A DNA stretch of 64,000 bases, from NCBI RefSeq assembly GCF_001297705.1, contig NZ_LIRF01000003.1, forward strand, positions 434,001 to 498,000. The letters are read 5' to 3'. Origin of the DNA: Chryseobacterium sp. ERMR1:04. Lineage in GTDB: Bacteria; Bacteroidota; Bacteroidia; Flavobacteriales; Weeksellaceae. The notes under the pieces are model-generated. The model was not told the origin of the DNA, did no database searches, and was given only the letters and a program-made list of their open reading frames with translations. Of this stretch, positions 1 to 8,337 are shown in pieces; the first letter of the stretch is position 1; each line of letters opens with the position of its first letter. The position numbers and the translations under genes are program-made.

Positions 1-1
1 C

Positions 2-277
2 TTTTTGGGAGCATTATCGTTTGCTACGGTTCCGGGATTACAACTTTTGGTGGTTCAGATCGCTGAAAAAGAATTGCCGGGCACAGAAGATGTAGCTTCA
101 GGAATCAATATTGCGGCGTTTAATATTGGGATCGCGATTGGTTCTTATTCAGGAGGTTTGATTGTAACTTCAGCATTAGGAATAGAAAGTACCCCATGGA
201 TTGGAGCTTTATTCCTTTTGGTAACTGTTTTAATTACGATGTATAGCATCCGTATTTCTAAAAATAGATTGAAGTAA
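2..277 (+). CDS. MFS transporter, C-terminal end only
   Basis: This is the last ~91 codons of a gene that begins upstream of the window; the frame is open from base 2, so the first in-frame TTG should not be taken as a start. The protein is strongly hydrophobic, with about two and a half membrane segments, a Gly-rich stretch (INIAAFNIGIAIGSYSGG) and a basic tail (RISKNRLK), as at the end of drug:H+ antiporter-1 (AraJ/YdhP-like) transporters. The same arrangement (FGNLGVTLGTTVGG, then NPWIG) is seen in the MFS gene near 42.6 kb, so the two are family members. The substrate cannot be told. A hairpin terminator follows directly. Confidence 0.8.
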   Translation, partial: FLGALSFATVPGLQLLVVQIAEKELPGTEDVASGINIAAFNIGIAIGSYSGGLIVTSALGIESTPWIGALFLLVTVLITMYSIRISKNRLK

Positions 278-296
278 ATAATTAAATAAATTGCAA

Positions 297-326
297 AAGA
301 CCATTCATTTTGAGTGGTCTTTTTTT
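297..326 (+). terminator. Intrinsic terminator after the MFS gene
   Basis: GACCATTC and GAGTGGTC pair (7 of 8 plus one T-G wobble) around a short ATTTT loop and are followed by seven T. It lies 20 bases after the MFS stop codon, the classical position. Confidence 0.85.
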
Positions 327-341
327 GCTTTAAATATTGAA

Positions 342-577
342 CCTGTTTAAACTAATTAAAAATTTAACCGCAGAAGAATCAAAAGCTATCGTTGATTTAT
401 TGGTTATTGAGAAAGCAAAAGTATACAAAAGAATAATATTTCGACTCCGCTCAATATGCAAAGATTTTTAAAAACTTATGTGCTCTTATTTGTAGCCTAA
501 TACTCAGCTTAAAGTCACTAATATGTTAATCTTTTGTCACTTTTGCGGTTAAAATAAAAGTTTAAACAAGTTGATCT
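342..577. repeat. Long imperfect palindromic intergenic repeat (family A)
   Basis: The ends are inverted copies: AACCTGTTTAAACT at the left and AGTTTAAACAAGTTGA at the right, with inner arms TTAACCGCAGAAG and CTTTTGCGGTTAA. A near-identical copy lies at 38451-38678, and relatives with CCACAAAAG/CTTTTGTGG arms occur at 26.5-27.5, 33.4, 34.5, 37.3 and 55.8 kb. This copy carries TTCGACTCCGCTCAATATGC in its middle, which recurs inverted near 37.4 kb. The rest of the 278-799 gap holds no convincing gene; an AT-rich stretch with TAATTTTTG near 766-774 could be part of the promoter for the next operon. Confidence 0.8.
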
Positions 578-799
578 TCATGTTACGGAAAACCGTAAAT
601 AATTTTTTTCAATTGTTTATACATTTGAATGAATATATTTTTATATTAGTCTATTGATTCTTGATCAATACAAGCAAAAACTAGTATAGCCATAACTCAA
701 TTTTATTTAAAATGACCAATTTTGAAAATTACAATACTATAACCAGCATTACAGGAAATAAAAATAATTTTTGCCACTAAACTTTCAAACACAGATATT

Positions 800-2290
800 A
801 TGCTAAGCAATAATTCGTCTTTTACCAATAGTGAAGACGACTCTATTATTGATGTTTCAGGAAATACCGATACTCCGATTAATTTTGGAGCTGAAATGAT
901 ATTGCCAATCATTCAGGAAAATATTCATTCTATTCCTGCCCAACAATACAATCCTGATGATTGGAAAATTGGAAAAAAATATACCCAAAAACTCAATCTT
1001 TCGGAAGAGCAGATTACCCTTCTCAATACCTTAAGATTTGGAGATAACGTTTTTAATGAAATTGAATATTGCAGGATTCAGATTCTGAAACAGCTTTTAA
1101 GAGCCGTTGAATATCTTAAAAACCATTGTATTCCGGTGAATAAATCGTATCCGACAGTTATTGATGAGCTATCGGAAATTATTGTAGCACTGCAATACAA
1201 CTACAGAAAAGAAAGCATGAATTATAAATATACCTATGAGTCTGTGCAAGGTGAAATTTATAATCATATTCTAAAATTATGCGAAAATAATATACGGGAA
1301 GTCTACGGAATTAAAAGAAAAGTCAATACCGATTTCACATATACGCATCAGGATATTCTCCATCAGTTTAATCGAAAAATAGTCTCTAAATTAGATCTTT
1401 TTTTACTTGAAAATCAAGGTCAGATTCTGGATGCAGATGCTAAAACCAATATCATTCTCAATGAAAATAATACCAATCGCTGGAAAGATAAATTCGAGAT
1501 CATCAAACAGGATTACACCAATCCCATTGCTTTTGAAAGGGAGATTTTCAGATTGGCGGATGTAAATATAAAAAATCCATCGGCTGATATGATCTATTTC
1601 GAAGCCTCGAAATTCATCTCTGAACACCATAAAACTTGTGCGTTAAGACTGTATATTCATTACTTAGATAAAGATTTAAACTCACCGAAATTCGATAATA
1701 AACAGCTCACAAAAACCATTCAGAAGAATTTATTTTCAACGAATGAGCAACTTGTGGATTTCGAGAAGATCATGAGTGAATTTGTTTCCCATCGAAATCT
1801 GGAATCCTCCATTGAAAAGGTGAATCTATTATACGAACCCAAAAGGAAAAAAATCATCATCAACAGAGAAGCAATTGAAAATGTTCAGAAGCTGGACTCG
1901 GAAGTAAGTAAAATATTAGGCGATCTTTTAAGCGATGAGTTGGAAACAGAAAATATTTTTATCCAATCAGAAGAAACAGAAAACACCCAAGAAATAACTT
2001 TTAACATCACCCGTGAACATCCGGAACTTCAAAAATCAAAATATATTGAGGAACTTCATCTGACAGATATTCAGAAGAAAATATTAGACCTGTTCGAAAG
2101 ACAGAGTTTTAATATTCTGCAAAGCGAATTTTCAGATTTTATTAAAACTAAAAACCTGTTTATGGGATCAACCATTGAATCCATTAATGATACCTGTTTT
2201 GAAATCCTTGATGATATTCTGATTGAAGAAGAAGATGAATACTTTACTATTAATACCAATTATTACCAAAAACTTTTAAACAATGATTGA
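800..2290 (+). CDS. TerB-C domain protein, first gene of a TerB-C/ATPase/helicase operon
   Basis: A 496-residue soluble protein without signal peptide or membrane segments. The last ~85 residues match the TerB-C domain: a Leu-rich helix pair (LTDIQKKILDLFERQSFNIL) and then the diagnostic ending MGSTIESINDTCFEILDDI with an acidic EEEDEYF before the terminal helix. The segment near residues 350-390 (AIENVQKLDSEVSKILGDLL) resembles the start of TerB-C. Residues 60-110 (KLNLSEEQITLLNTLRFGDN) may be a diverged form of the region that follows TerB-N; the canonical TerB-N motif YW.SY is not seen, nor is a central TerB domain. The stop overlaps the next gene by 8 bases, so translation is probably coupled. 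From the partners I infer a scaffold or sensor in a DNA-processing complex; no enzymatic motif is visible. Confidence 0.75.
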   Translation: MLSNNSSFTNSEDDSIIDVSGNTDTPINFGAEMILPIIQENIHSIPAQQYNPDDWKIGKKYTQKLNLSEEQITLLNTLRFGDNVFNEIEYCRIQILKQLLRAVEYLKNHCIPVNKSYPTVIDELSEIIVALQYNYRKESMNYKYTYESVQGEIYNHILKLCENNIREVYGIKRKVNTDFTYTHQDILHQFNRKIVSKLDLFLLENQGQILDADAKTNIILNENNTNRWKDKFEIIKQDYTNPIAFEREIFRLADVNIKNPSADMIYFEASKFISEHHKTCALRLYIHYLDKDLNSPKFDNKQLTKTIQKNLFSTNEQLVDFEKIMSEFVSHRNLESSIEKVNLLYEPKRKKIIINREAIENVQKLDSEVSKILGDLLSDELETENIFIQSEETENTQEITFNITREHPELQKSKYIEELHLTDIQKKILDLFERQSFNILQSEFSDFIKTKNLFMGSTIESINDTCFEILDDILIEEEDEYFTINTNYYQKLLNND

Positions 2291-3599
2291 CAATATAAAA
2301 CCTAAAGAAGCCACCTCTATTATCAACTCTCTGGTAAGCGGTGTCGTACCCAAAATAGGAGTGCAGCATATTACCGTAGGAAGATCCGAAGAAGTAAATG
2401 CATGTATTGGTTCTTTAGAAGACGTGAAAAATGGACACAGCTTAGTGAAATTCTGGATCGGAGATTTCGGTAGCGGAAAATCTTTTATGCTTCATTTGCT
2501 CAATACCGTAGCGTTAAAACAGAAATTTGTGGTTGCCAATGCAGATTTTACACCTGATAACAGGCTGTATTCCAACGATGGAAAAAGTGTGATTCTATAT
2601 TCTGCCATCATGGATAATATTGCGATTCAGACAAAACCAGAAGGAGGCGCATTGCAGACTTTATTGGAAAAATGGATTGAGCAGGTGATTGCTAAAACTG
2701 CCGAAGAAAATACGATTCCGCTTTCTGAAATTAGAAATGAACAGTATTTAAATCTGATTCAACATTCAATTATGAAAACCGTTAATGAGATCACCGAAGT
2801 TGGTGGTTTTGATTTCGGATATGTGATTGTAAAATACTACGAAGGCTACATTAAAAATGATGAGCTATTGCGCAGAAATGCCCTAAAATGGCTAAAAGGA
2901 GAATACAAAACGAAAACAGAAGCCAAACAAGATCTTGGCGCTCGAGAGATCATTAATGATTCCAATTATTACGATATGCTTAAAAACTTCTGTAAGCTAT
3001 TTGTGAGCATGGGATACAGCGGTTTTATGATCAATTTGGATGAAGCCATCAATCTGTATAAAATTTCTACGGCTGCAGCGAGAGATAAAAATTACGAAAA
3101 AATATTATCGATTTACAACGATTGTTTTCAGGGGAAAATTTCAAATCTATTCATCAATTTTGCAGGAACTAAAGAGTTTTTGGAGAATGAAAGGAGAGGG
3201 CTTTTTAGTTATCAGGCTTTAAAATCCAGGCTGGAAACCAATAAATTTGAAACCCTGGAGATAAGAGATTTTGCACAACCCGTGATTAAATTAACACCTT
3301 TAGATCACAATGAAATTTTTGTCCTTCTGAAAAAATTAAAGCTAATTTTTGATTTGAATTATAAAACGGAACTCAGTATTTCAGACGATGAGATTTCAGC
3401 TTTTATGGAAGAGATGTTCAACAAACCGGGTGCCTCAGAATTTCTAACGCCAAGGGAAGTGATTCGTGATTTCTTAAATATTCTGAATATCATCAGGCAA
3501 AATCCAGAAGTGGATAAAAGAAGACTTTTCGGAGATATTGAAATTTCAGACGAAAGACCAAGTGATCTGGTAGCCTTAGATAGCATTGAAGAATTATGA
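2283..3599 (+). CDS. BrxD-like P-loop ATPase (BREX system ATP-binding domain, DUF2791)
   Basis: A 438-residue AAA+/STAND-like ATPase of the DUF2791 (BrxC/BrxD) type. Walker A is GDFGSGKS at residues 60-67, after the typical opening KEATSIINSLVSGVVP and VGRSEEV. Walker B is FMINLDEA near 248-255, followed by ARDKNYEKILSIYNDC and FAGTKEFLENERRG, the usual order in BrxD proteins. The C-terminal part (LTPREVIRDFLNILNIIRQ) is also typical. It starts inside the end of the TerB-C gene (ATGATTGA) and overlaps the helicase by ATGA, so all three are probably made in fixed ratio. In type 2 BREX, BrxD is paired with helicase BrxHI; that pairing is kept here without methylase, PglZ or phosphatase. The role is inferred as an ATP-driven DNA-binding or loading subunit. 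Confidence 0.85.
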   Translation: MIDNIKPKEATSIINSLVSGVVPKIGVQHITVGRSEEVNACIGSLEDVKNGHSLVKFWIGDFGSGKSFMLHLLNTVALKQKFVVANADFTPDNRLYSNDGKSVILYSAIMDNIAIQTKPEGGALQTLLEKWIEQVIAKTAEENTIPLSEIRNEQYLNLIQHSIMKTVNEITEVGGFDFGYVIVKYYEGYIKNDELLRRNALKWLKGEYKTKTEAKQDLGAREIINDSNYYDMLKNFCKLFVSMGYSGFMINLDEAINLYKISTAAARDKNYEKILSIYNDCFQGKISNLFINFAGTKEFLENERRGLFSYQALKSRLETNKFETLEIRDFAQPVIKLTPLDHNEIFVLLKKLKLIFDLNYKTELSISDDEISAFMEEMFNKPGASEFLTPREVIRDFLNILNIIRQNPEVDKRRLFGDIEISDERPSDLVALDSIEEL

Positions 3600-5728
3600 G
3601 TTCATTCAACTTACTTTCAGAGCCGATAAGAAAATACATCAGAGATAAAAAATGGGAGAGCTTACGGCCTATTCAGGAGGCTGCTATCCAAAAAATAATT
3701 TCTACGGATCATAATTATGTACTGATATCAAGAACAGCTTCGGGTAAAACTGAGGCTGCTTTTCTGCCTATTTTGTCTAAAGTCAATTTCAAGGAACAAG
3801 GCGTAAAAGTTCTTTATATTTCGCCGTTGATTGCTTTGATTAATGACCAGTTTCGCCGTGTTGAAGAGCTTTGTGAATATCTTGATGTTTCCGTGACCAA
3901 ATGGCATGGCGAAGCCAGTAAAGGACAAAAAGACAAGTTGATAAAAGATCCGAACGGCATCGTACTCATTACTCCGGAATCTATTGAAGCGATGTTTGTG
4001 AATAAACCTTACAACGTGCATCATTTATTTTCTTCATTGGAGTATGTCGTTATTGATGAAATTCATTCTTTTTTAGGTTCGGATCGAGGTATTCAGCTTA
4101 AATCTTTACTCAACCGTTTGCAGAGCATTAATAAAAATAAATTCAGTATTGTAGGACTTTCTGCTACGGTGAGTGATGCCAATAAATATGTTGAATTAAA
4201 AGAATTTCTGGGAAATACGGGGAACACAAAGATCATTAGAGATATTACTCCTAAGCCCATCAATGCTGTCTTTAAATACTTTCAGGCAAGTTCATCAGAG
4301 CTTCCATTAGCGTTGTTAAAAGATCTGTATGTTCGGACCAGAGAAAGCAAAGTTCTGGTTTTTCCGAATGCCAGAGGAAGAGTAGAGGAAGTGGCGGTTA
4401 AACTTAAAAAGATTTCAGATCAGGTAGGAGGCCATCCCAATTATTTCTCTCACCATTCATCGGTTGATAAAGAAGTTCGGGAATATGTAGAATTTTTCGC
4501 AAAAAATCAATCTCACCAAAATTTTTGCATTTCCTGTACATCAACCTTAGAATTGGGAATTGATATTGGAAATGTAGATGAAGTTGTTCAAATTGATGCC
4601 ACCCACAGCATTGCATCCCTTATTCAAAGAGTTGGAAGAAGCGGAAGGCGAGAAGGTAAAGAAAGTAATTTGTTTTTATACGCCACCGATCCTTGGAGTT
4701 TACTGCAATCTTTGGCATGCTGGCTTTTGTATAAAGAACAGTATATAGAACCCATTGCTGTCAACAAAAAGCCTTACGATGTGTTGGTTCATCAGCTTTT
4801 ATCCATTGTAAAAGGAATTTCCGGAATTATTTTAACGGATCTTTTAGAACAACTGAAAAATAATACTACTTTTTCGAATATAGAAACGGAGGAAATAAAA
4901 GACATTATTCTTCATCTTACTGCTATCGACTTTCTTGAAAAATTAGGCAATGAATTTATTATCGGTATTGAAGGTGAAAAAGTAGTTAACAATAAAGATT
5001 TCTACACTCTTTTTAAATCAGATACCCTTTTTAAAGTTTCAAATAAAGGAATTAAAATTGGTGAATTGCCATTCTCATCTCAGTTGATACATGATCAGAA
5101 TGTTTTTTTATCTGCAAAGATTTGGAAAATTATAGATATTGATTTTAAAGCAAAAAAAATAGAAGTGACTCCTGCGAATGATGGTAAAAAGCCGTTGTTT
5201 GGTGGTGATGGAACTGATGTAGCGCTTAAAATAAGAGAAAAAATGTTGGAAATTCTCCTTTCAAAAGAAACGTTTGAGTTTTTAGATGAGATTGGGCAAG
5301 AAGTGATTAATGAACTCCGTACAGAGTTTTATCCTTACGAAATTACTGATGTTAAAACGCAAAGACCTTTATTATCAAGCAACTATCATCTTACATTGTA
5401 TTCGTTTACAAGTTCAAGAATCAACAGAACTTTAAGCTTTATTATGGATACGATAAATATTGATCATCATCTGGACAAAAAAAATATTTCATTTGAGATC
5501 ATCCATTATTCAGCCTCTGCTTTTATATCTATTTTAAATGAGTTAAGCAGCGTCAATGTAGATCAGGCTTTAAGTGAATTAATAGAGCGTAATCCCGGGA
5601 TTTTAGACTTTTCAAAATGGGGGCATTATTTACCGATAAAATATCAGATAGAATTATTAAAAACCAATTATTTTGATTTTGAAGGGTGTACTACCTACTT
5701 ACAAAATCTAAAGATTGTAGAAAACTAA
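3596..5728 (+). CDS. BrxHI/Lhr-like superfamily II DEAD/DEAH-box helicase
   Basis: A 710-residue helicase. The Q-like motif is LRPIQEAAI (23-31), Walker A SRTASGKT (45-52), motif II DEIH (154-157), motif III SAT (189-191), motif V CTSTLELGIDIGNVD and motif VI QRVGRSGRREG. The order and motif spelling are those of Lhr-type and BrxHI helicases. It lacks the long Lhr C-terminal extension; the ~300 residues after motif VI resemble the BrxHI tail and show no nuclease motif. It acts on nucleic acid in the cytoplasm and is the likely motor of the operon. The start overlaps the ATPase stop (ATGA). A hairpin-forming repeat follows the stop. Which DNA structure it acts on cannot be read from sequence. 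Confidence 0.88.
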   Translation: MSSFNLLSEPIRKYIRDKKWESLRPIQEAAIQKIISTDHNYVLISRTASGKTEAAFLPILSKVNFKEQGVKVLYISPLIALINDQFRRVEELCEYLDVSVTKWHGEASKGQKDKLIKDPNGIVLITPESIEAMFVNKPYNVHHLFSSLEYVVIDEIHSFLGSDRGIQLKSLLNRLQSINKNKFSIVGLSATVSDANKYVELKEFLGNTGNTKIIRDITPKPINAVFKYFQASSSELPLALLKDLYVRTRESKVLVFPNARGRVEEVAVKLKKISDQVGGHPNYFSHHSSVDKEVREYVEFFAKNQSHQNFCISCTSTLELGIDIGNVDEVVQIDATHSIASLIQRVGRSGRREGKESNLFLYATDPWSLLQSLACWLLYKEQYIEPIAVNKKPYDVLVHQLLSIVKGISGIILTDLLEQLKNNTTFSNIETEEIKDIILHLTAIDFLEKLGNEFIIGIEGEKVVNNKDFYTLFKSDTLFKVSNKGIKIGELPFSSQLIHDQNVFLSAKIWKIIDIDFKAKKIEVTPANDGKKPLFGGDGTDVALKIREKMLEILLSKETFEFLDEIGQEVINELRTEFYPYEITDVKTQRPLLSSNYHLTLYSFTSSRINRTLSFIMDTINIDHHLDKKNISFEIIHYSASAFISILNELSSVNVDQALSELIERNPGILDFSKWGHYLPIKYQIELLKTNYFDFEGCTTYLQNLKIVEN

Positions 5729-5737
5729 TGTATACCT

Positions 5738-5841
5738 GTTGTGCATTTTGGGAGTCAAATTAAAACACCAAATCCTTGTTTATCCTTGCGGTGATAAGAC
5801 AATACAAAGGTGTTTTTAAACAAAGTGTCAAAATGCACAAC
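5738..5841. terminator. Long inverted repeat between convergent genes
   Basis: GTTGTGCATTTTG (5738-5750) is matched exactly by CAAAATGCACAAC (5829-5841), with inner arms AAAACACC and GGTGTTTT. It fills nearly the whole gap between the helicase operon and the oppositely oriented PPC gene, so it could act as a bidirectional terminator or transcript-end hairpin. It also has the look of the window's other palindromic intergenic repeats. Confidence 0.6.
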
Positions 5842-5843
5842 CA

Positions 5844-6344
5844 TTAATTAAAACCAAAAAACTCACTTTTGAATTCAATGATTTTAGTTTCTAAGGGGTA
5901 AAAAAAGAATTCATTATCCCCAACTATTCTGGCATCCAAAAGGTGGCCAACCAAATTCGTGTGGTTTTCCCGCTCTAAAGTAGTTTCAAGATGGAATATC
6001 GGGATGCCATCCATCTCAGAAAGCGTACCAAAGATCTCTGATAAACGTATTTTGGCGTCAAATTTTATATGAAATTTTCTTTTCGTTGAAGGATTGAAAA
6101 AACTTAAAATGGCTTCGTTTACATTTCCTAGTCCTTTTATTTTTCCGTGTTTAATCTTCTGGTCGACCACAAAATCTGTTAAGCCCTCCATGATGTTTGA
6201 AAAATCTTTTAAGCATACGACATACGTGTTTTCTATTTTCCTGGCGGTCCATAAATTACCTTCAATGAATTTTAAATCCATACAATTAAATGGTTTGATA
6301 GTTTTTATATTTTTTTTCAATATTCTCAATCTTCCTTTTTTCAT
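5844..6344 (-). CDS. PPC/DUF296 domain protein with altered metal-site motif
   Basis: The fold is recognised from YVVCLKDFSNIMEGLTDFV, IKHGKIKGLGNVNEAILSFFN, the EIFGTLSEMDGIPIFHLE core and LVGHLLDARIVGDNEFFFYPL, the PPC (plants and prokaryotes conserved, DUF296) order. In most members the core reads H-x-H and forms a metal site with the His of GGHLL; here it is H-L-E, so one ligand is replaced. Bacterial members are usually ~140 residues, so the Met at 6281 (protein starting MDLKFIEGNLW) is as likely a start as 6344, which adds a basic 21-residue extension. No clear ribosome site separates the choices. The gene converges on the helicase operon and has no obvious partner. Function is unknown; related domains bind DNA or small ligands. 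Confidence 0.8.
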   Translation of the reverse strand: MKKGRLRILKKNIKTIKPFNCMDLKFIEGNLWTARKIENTYVVCLKDFSNIMEGLTDFVVDQKIKHGKIKGLGNVNEAILSFFNPSTKRKFHIKFDAKIRLSEIFGTLSEMDGIPIFHLETTLERENHTNLVGHLLDARIVGDNEFFFYPLETKIIEFKSEFFGFN

Positions 6345-6882
6345 CTATAGAATCAAACACCATTGAGCTCACTATCAAAAAATAAAGAAATAATAATTTT
6401 CATCAATTTATATAAAAAGCAATACCACATCAGTACCACAAATCTTCATTTTCGCTTTTTACAGAGTAAAAAATAAAAAAAATGAAAACATTGATTAAGG
6501 TCATAAAAAGGAAATATATCAACCTTATATATTTGACCATAGATAATTAAAATGAAATTGTTTTCATAAAACTTGATGAAAAAGAGTTAAAATAGACCTT
6601 CTAAACAATTACGTGGTATGTATGTGGTATTTTAATTTAAGAAAATTTTAATCATTTTTCTTTCTTTGCCTACTACAAAATAGTACCGCAGTCACATTGT
6701 TAGAATAATTTTAATCACAAATGCAAAAATAGAGAAAATTAAGTCAAGAAAAAGAAAAACAACTTTATTTTATAAATAGAGTAGGATTCTAAAAGAAACA
6801 TTGTTAATAAAACTTCAGCATCTAATTTATTGTTTCTAATTACTGTCATAAGTAAAATAAACACCGGAAAGAATAGTAGAAA
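6345..6882. other. AT-rich gap without a convincing gene
   Basis: This stretch has no ORF with family character. Two arms, AATACCACAT (6422-6431) and ATGTGGTATT (6622-6631), are exact inverted copies about 190 bases apart, with further TACCAC/GTGGTA words around them. A possible 22-codon ORF begins at 6481 (MKTLIKVIKRK) but has no supporting evidence. Promoters for the PPC gene and for the LuxR-type gene must lie here, but no clean TAnnTTTG element stands out. Confidence 0.4.
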
Positions 6883-6966
6883 ATGAAGAACCCAACGCTG
6901 ACGCTGACCATTAAAATAAAAATAGCAGCAACAGAAAGTACCGTAGAGATGAGAAAATTATTATGA
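6883..6966 (+). CDS. Possible 27-residue leader peptide coupled to the HTH gene
   Basis: ATG AAG AAC opens a 27-codon frame (MKNPTLTLTIKIKIAATEST, then VEMRKLL) that ends in TGA overlapping the next ATG as ATGA. Such overlap is typical of translational coupling, and a GGAAAGAATAG stretch lies a few bases upstream. No homology is visible and a frame this short can arise by chance, so this is a candidate only. Confidence 0.3.
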   Translation: MKNPTLTLTIKIKIAATESTVEMRKLL

Positions 6967-7304
6967 AAAACGAAAAACCTGAATTGAATTTAGAAGATTT
7001 AAACCAAAAATTTTTAGCCCAAGATGAAATTATTGCACTCGCTAAAGAAAACTCACCCCGTTTGCTGAATAAATTCAGATTGGCTTACCCTGATTTTTTC
7101 GACAAAATATCTGTGATACAGTCCAATCTTAAAAATTCAGAACTTATTTTTTGTATTTATTTAAAACTAAACCTTACAACCAAAGAAATTGCTACGTATA
7201 CGTATGTAACCCCAAAGGCAATTCAGAACAGAAAAAACAGAATAAGAAAAAAGTTGAATATCCCGTCAACTCTTGATATTTATAAATGGTTTAATGATAT
7301 TTAA
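6963..7304 (+). CDS. Orphan LuxR-type helix-turn-helix protein
   Basis: A 113-residue protein whose C-terminal half is a GerE/LuxR-type HTH: LKLNLTTKEIATYTYVTPKA followed by the recognition helix region IQNRKNRIRKKLNI and a final DIYKWFNDI. In flavobacteria this HTH usually ends much longer proteins with tetratricopeptide repeats and a membrane segment. Here only ~55 residues precede it (ARDEII-like and PDFFDKI segments), so it is either a stand-alone regulator or the remnant of a larger one. It is probably a DNA-binding cytoplasmic regulator with unknown targets. It may be coupled to a short upstream frame. Confidence 0.75.
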   Translation: MKNEKPELNLEDLNQKFLAQDEIIALAKENSPRLLNKFRLAYPDFFDKISVIQSNLKNSELIFCIYLKLNLTTKEIATYTYVTPKAIQNRKNRIRKKLNIPSTLDIYKWFNDI

Positions 7305-7318
7305 ACCATTTTTTTAGT

Positions 7319-8050
7319 TTAAAATTCTACAATGGCTTTATCTAAATCGTGGTAAAGCAAAACTTTCCAATGGTTTTCTATGGCTTCTTTTTCCCATTTC
7401 TGTCTCAATTCCATTGCTTTTCTTCCGTCAAAATCACTTTTATAAGCAACATGGTATTTAAGATAAGATTCCTGTGGAAGATCATCTGCTCCATAAAAGG
7501 CCGTTTCCCCGTTTTCTTTGATCCAAAAAACCTGCATAAACGGAGTATGACCACCAACAACTTCAAAAGAAATTTCATCCGTTATTTGCCCTTGATCATC
7601 GTTCATCCAAACAATATTGGGCAATTGAATCAGTTTTTCCAGGATATCAAAATCAAAAGAAGGATTGCCTTTATTTTCCATTGCAAAATCAAGCTCGCGC
7701 TTTTGAATGTAAATTTCTGCATTGGGATAGCTAGCCTCATCACCGCTTTCCGTATTTTTTATAATGCCGTCAATATGATCTTTATGAAGATGCGAAAGCA
7801 AAATTTTAGTGATCTGATCAGGGGTAATGTTTTCCCGATCAAAAATTTCAGAAATAACGTTTTTCCCCGCTTCATTCTCCCATCCGATACCGGTATCTAA
7901 AAGAATACAGTCATTTTCCGTAATAATAAGAAAAGGTTGAATAGACATTTTTATTCCTTTAACAGCATCCCTGTTTTCTTCTGTTAAAAGAGTAAAGTCT
8001 TTGGTTTTACTCGCCGAAAAATTTCCTTCTTTTAGTGGTACGATCTTCAT
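7319..8050 (-). CDS. Metallo-beta-lactamase fold hydrolase
   Basis: The zinc-site motif is LLSHLHKDHIDG (HxHxDH), with upstream LLDTGIGW and downstream VVGGHTPFMQVFWI and YGADDLPQ, giving the further metal ligands His and Asp. This layout fits the glyoxalase-II/AHL-lactonase-like MBL family (~240 residues). The start is placed at Met 8050 (MKIVPLKEGNFSASKT), because the family begins with this strand; an upstream ATG at 8104 adds 18 residues with no family match, and AGGAAATTTGCA just precedes 8050. It has no signal peptide, so it is cytoplasmic. The substrate is unknown. It converges on the LuxR-type gene and stands alone. Confidence 0.85.
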   Translation of the reverse strand: MKIVPLKEGNFSASKTKDFTLLTEENRDAVKGIKMSIQPFLIITENDCILLDTGIGWENEAGKNVISEIFDRENITPDQITKILLSHLHKDHIDGIIKNTESGDEASYPNAEIYIQKRELDFAMENKGNPSFDFDILEKLIQLPNIVWMNDDQGQITDEISFEVVGGHTPFMQVFWIKENGETAFYGADDLPQESYLKYHVAYKSDFDGRKAMELRQKWEKEAIENHWKVLLYHDLDKAIVEF

Positions 8051-8163
8051 ATTGCAAATTTCCTGATAAATAACCAATCTTGAAAACGTTTTTTTTCGAT
8101 ACAAATCATCGGCAAAACCGATGATTTAAACAATTGAATTTTCTTTGTATTGTTCATTAAGAA

Positions 8164-8238
8164 GGCTTCGACTCCGCTCCTGACATTGCTAATACTATTC
8201 CAAATATTATCCACTGTCAGGCAGAGCGGAGTCGAAGC
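8164..8238. repeat. Inverted repeat with TTCGACTCCGCTC arms
   Basis: GGCTTCGACTCCGCTC then CTGACA on the left is mirrored by TGTCAGG, CA and GAGCGGAGTCGAAGCC on the right, about 30 bases apart. The core TTCGACTCCGCTC also occurs at 430-442 and, inverted, near 37405-37417. It lies in the 233-base gap between two genes on the same strand. It could fold in RNA, but there is no T-tract after it, so it is listed as a repeat rather than a terminator. Confidence 0.75.
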
Positions 8239-8337
8239 CTTTGTGATAACTACATCCAGATTCCTACAGAAAAATAATGATTTCTCTCGCTAATAATAAC
8301 TGTAAAAAAAAGATATCGTCTTTAAATTTTTTCTAAT

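Noticed and set aside
703..912. 69-codon minus-strand frame at the start of the TerB-C gene
   Set aside because: It overlaps the coding sequence and lacks any supporting motif or start signal.
800..5728. Complete BREX or phage-defence island
   Set aside because: No PglX methylase, PglZ, BrxA/B, BrxL or Lon-like gene is present; only the ATPase and helicase types are shared. It is therefore reported as a separate candidate system.
6094..6366. 90-codon plus-strand frame
   Set aside because: It is antisense to the PPC gene, which has clear family motifs.
7349..7900. 183-codon frame on the plus strand
   Set aside because: It is antisense to the MBL hydrolase and has the composition expected from a shadow frame.
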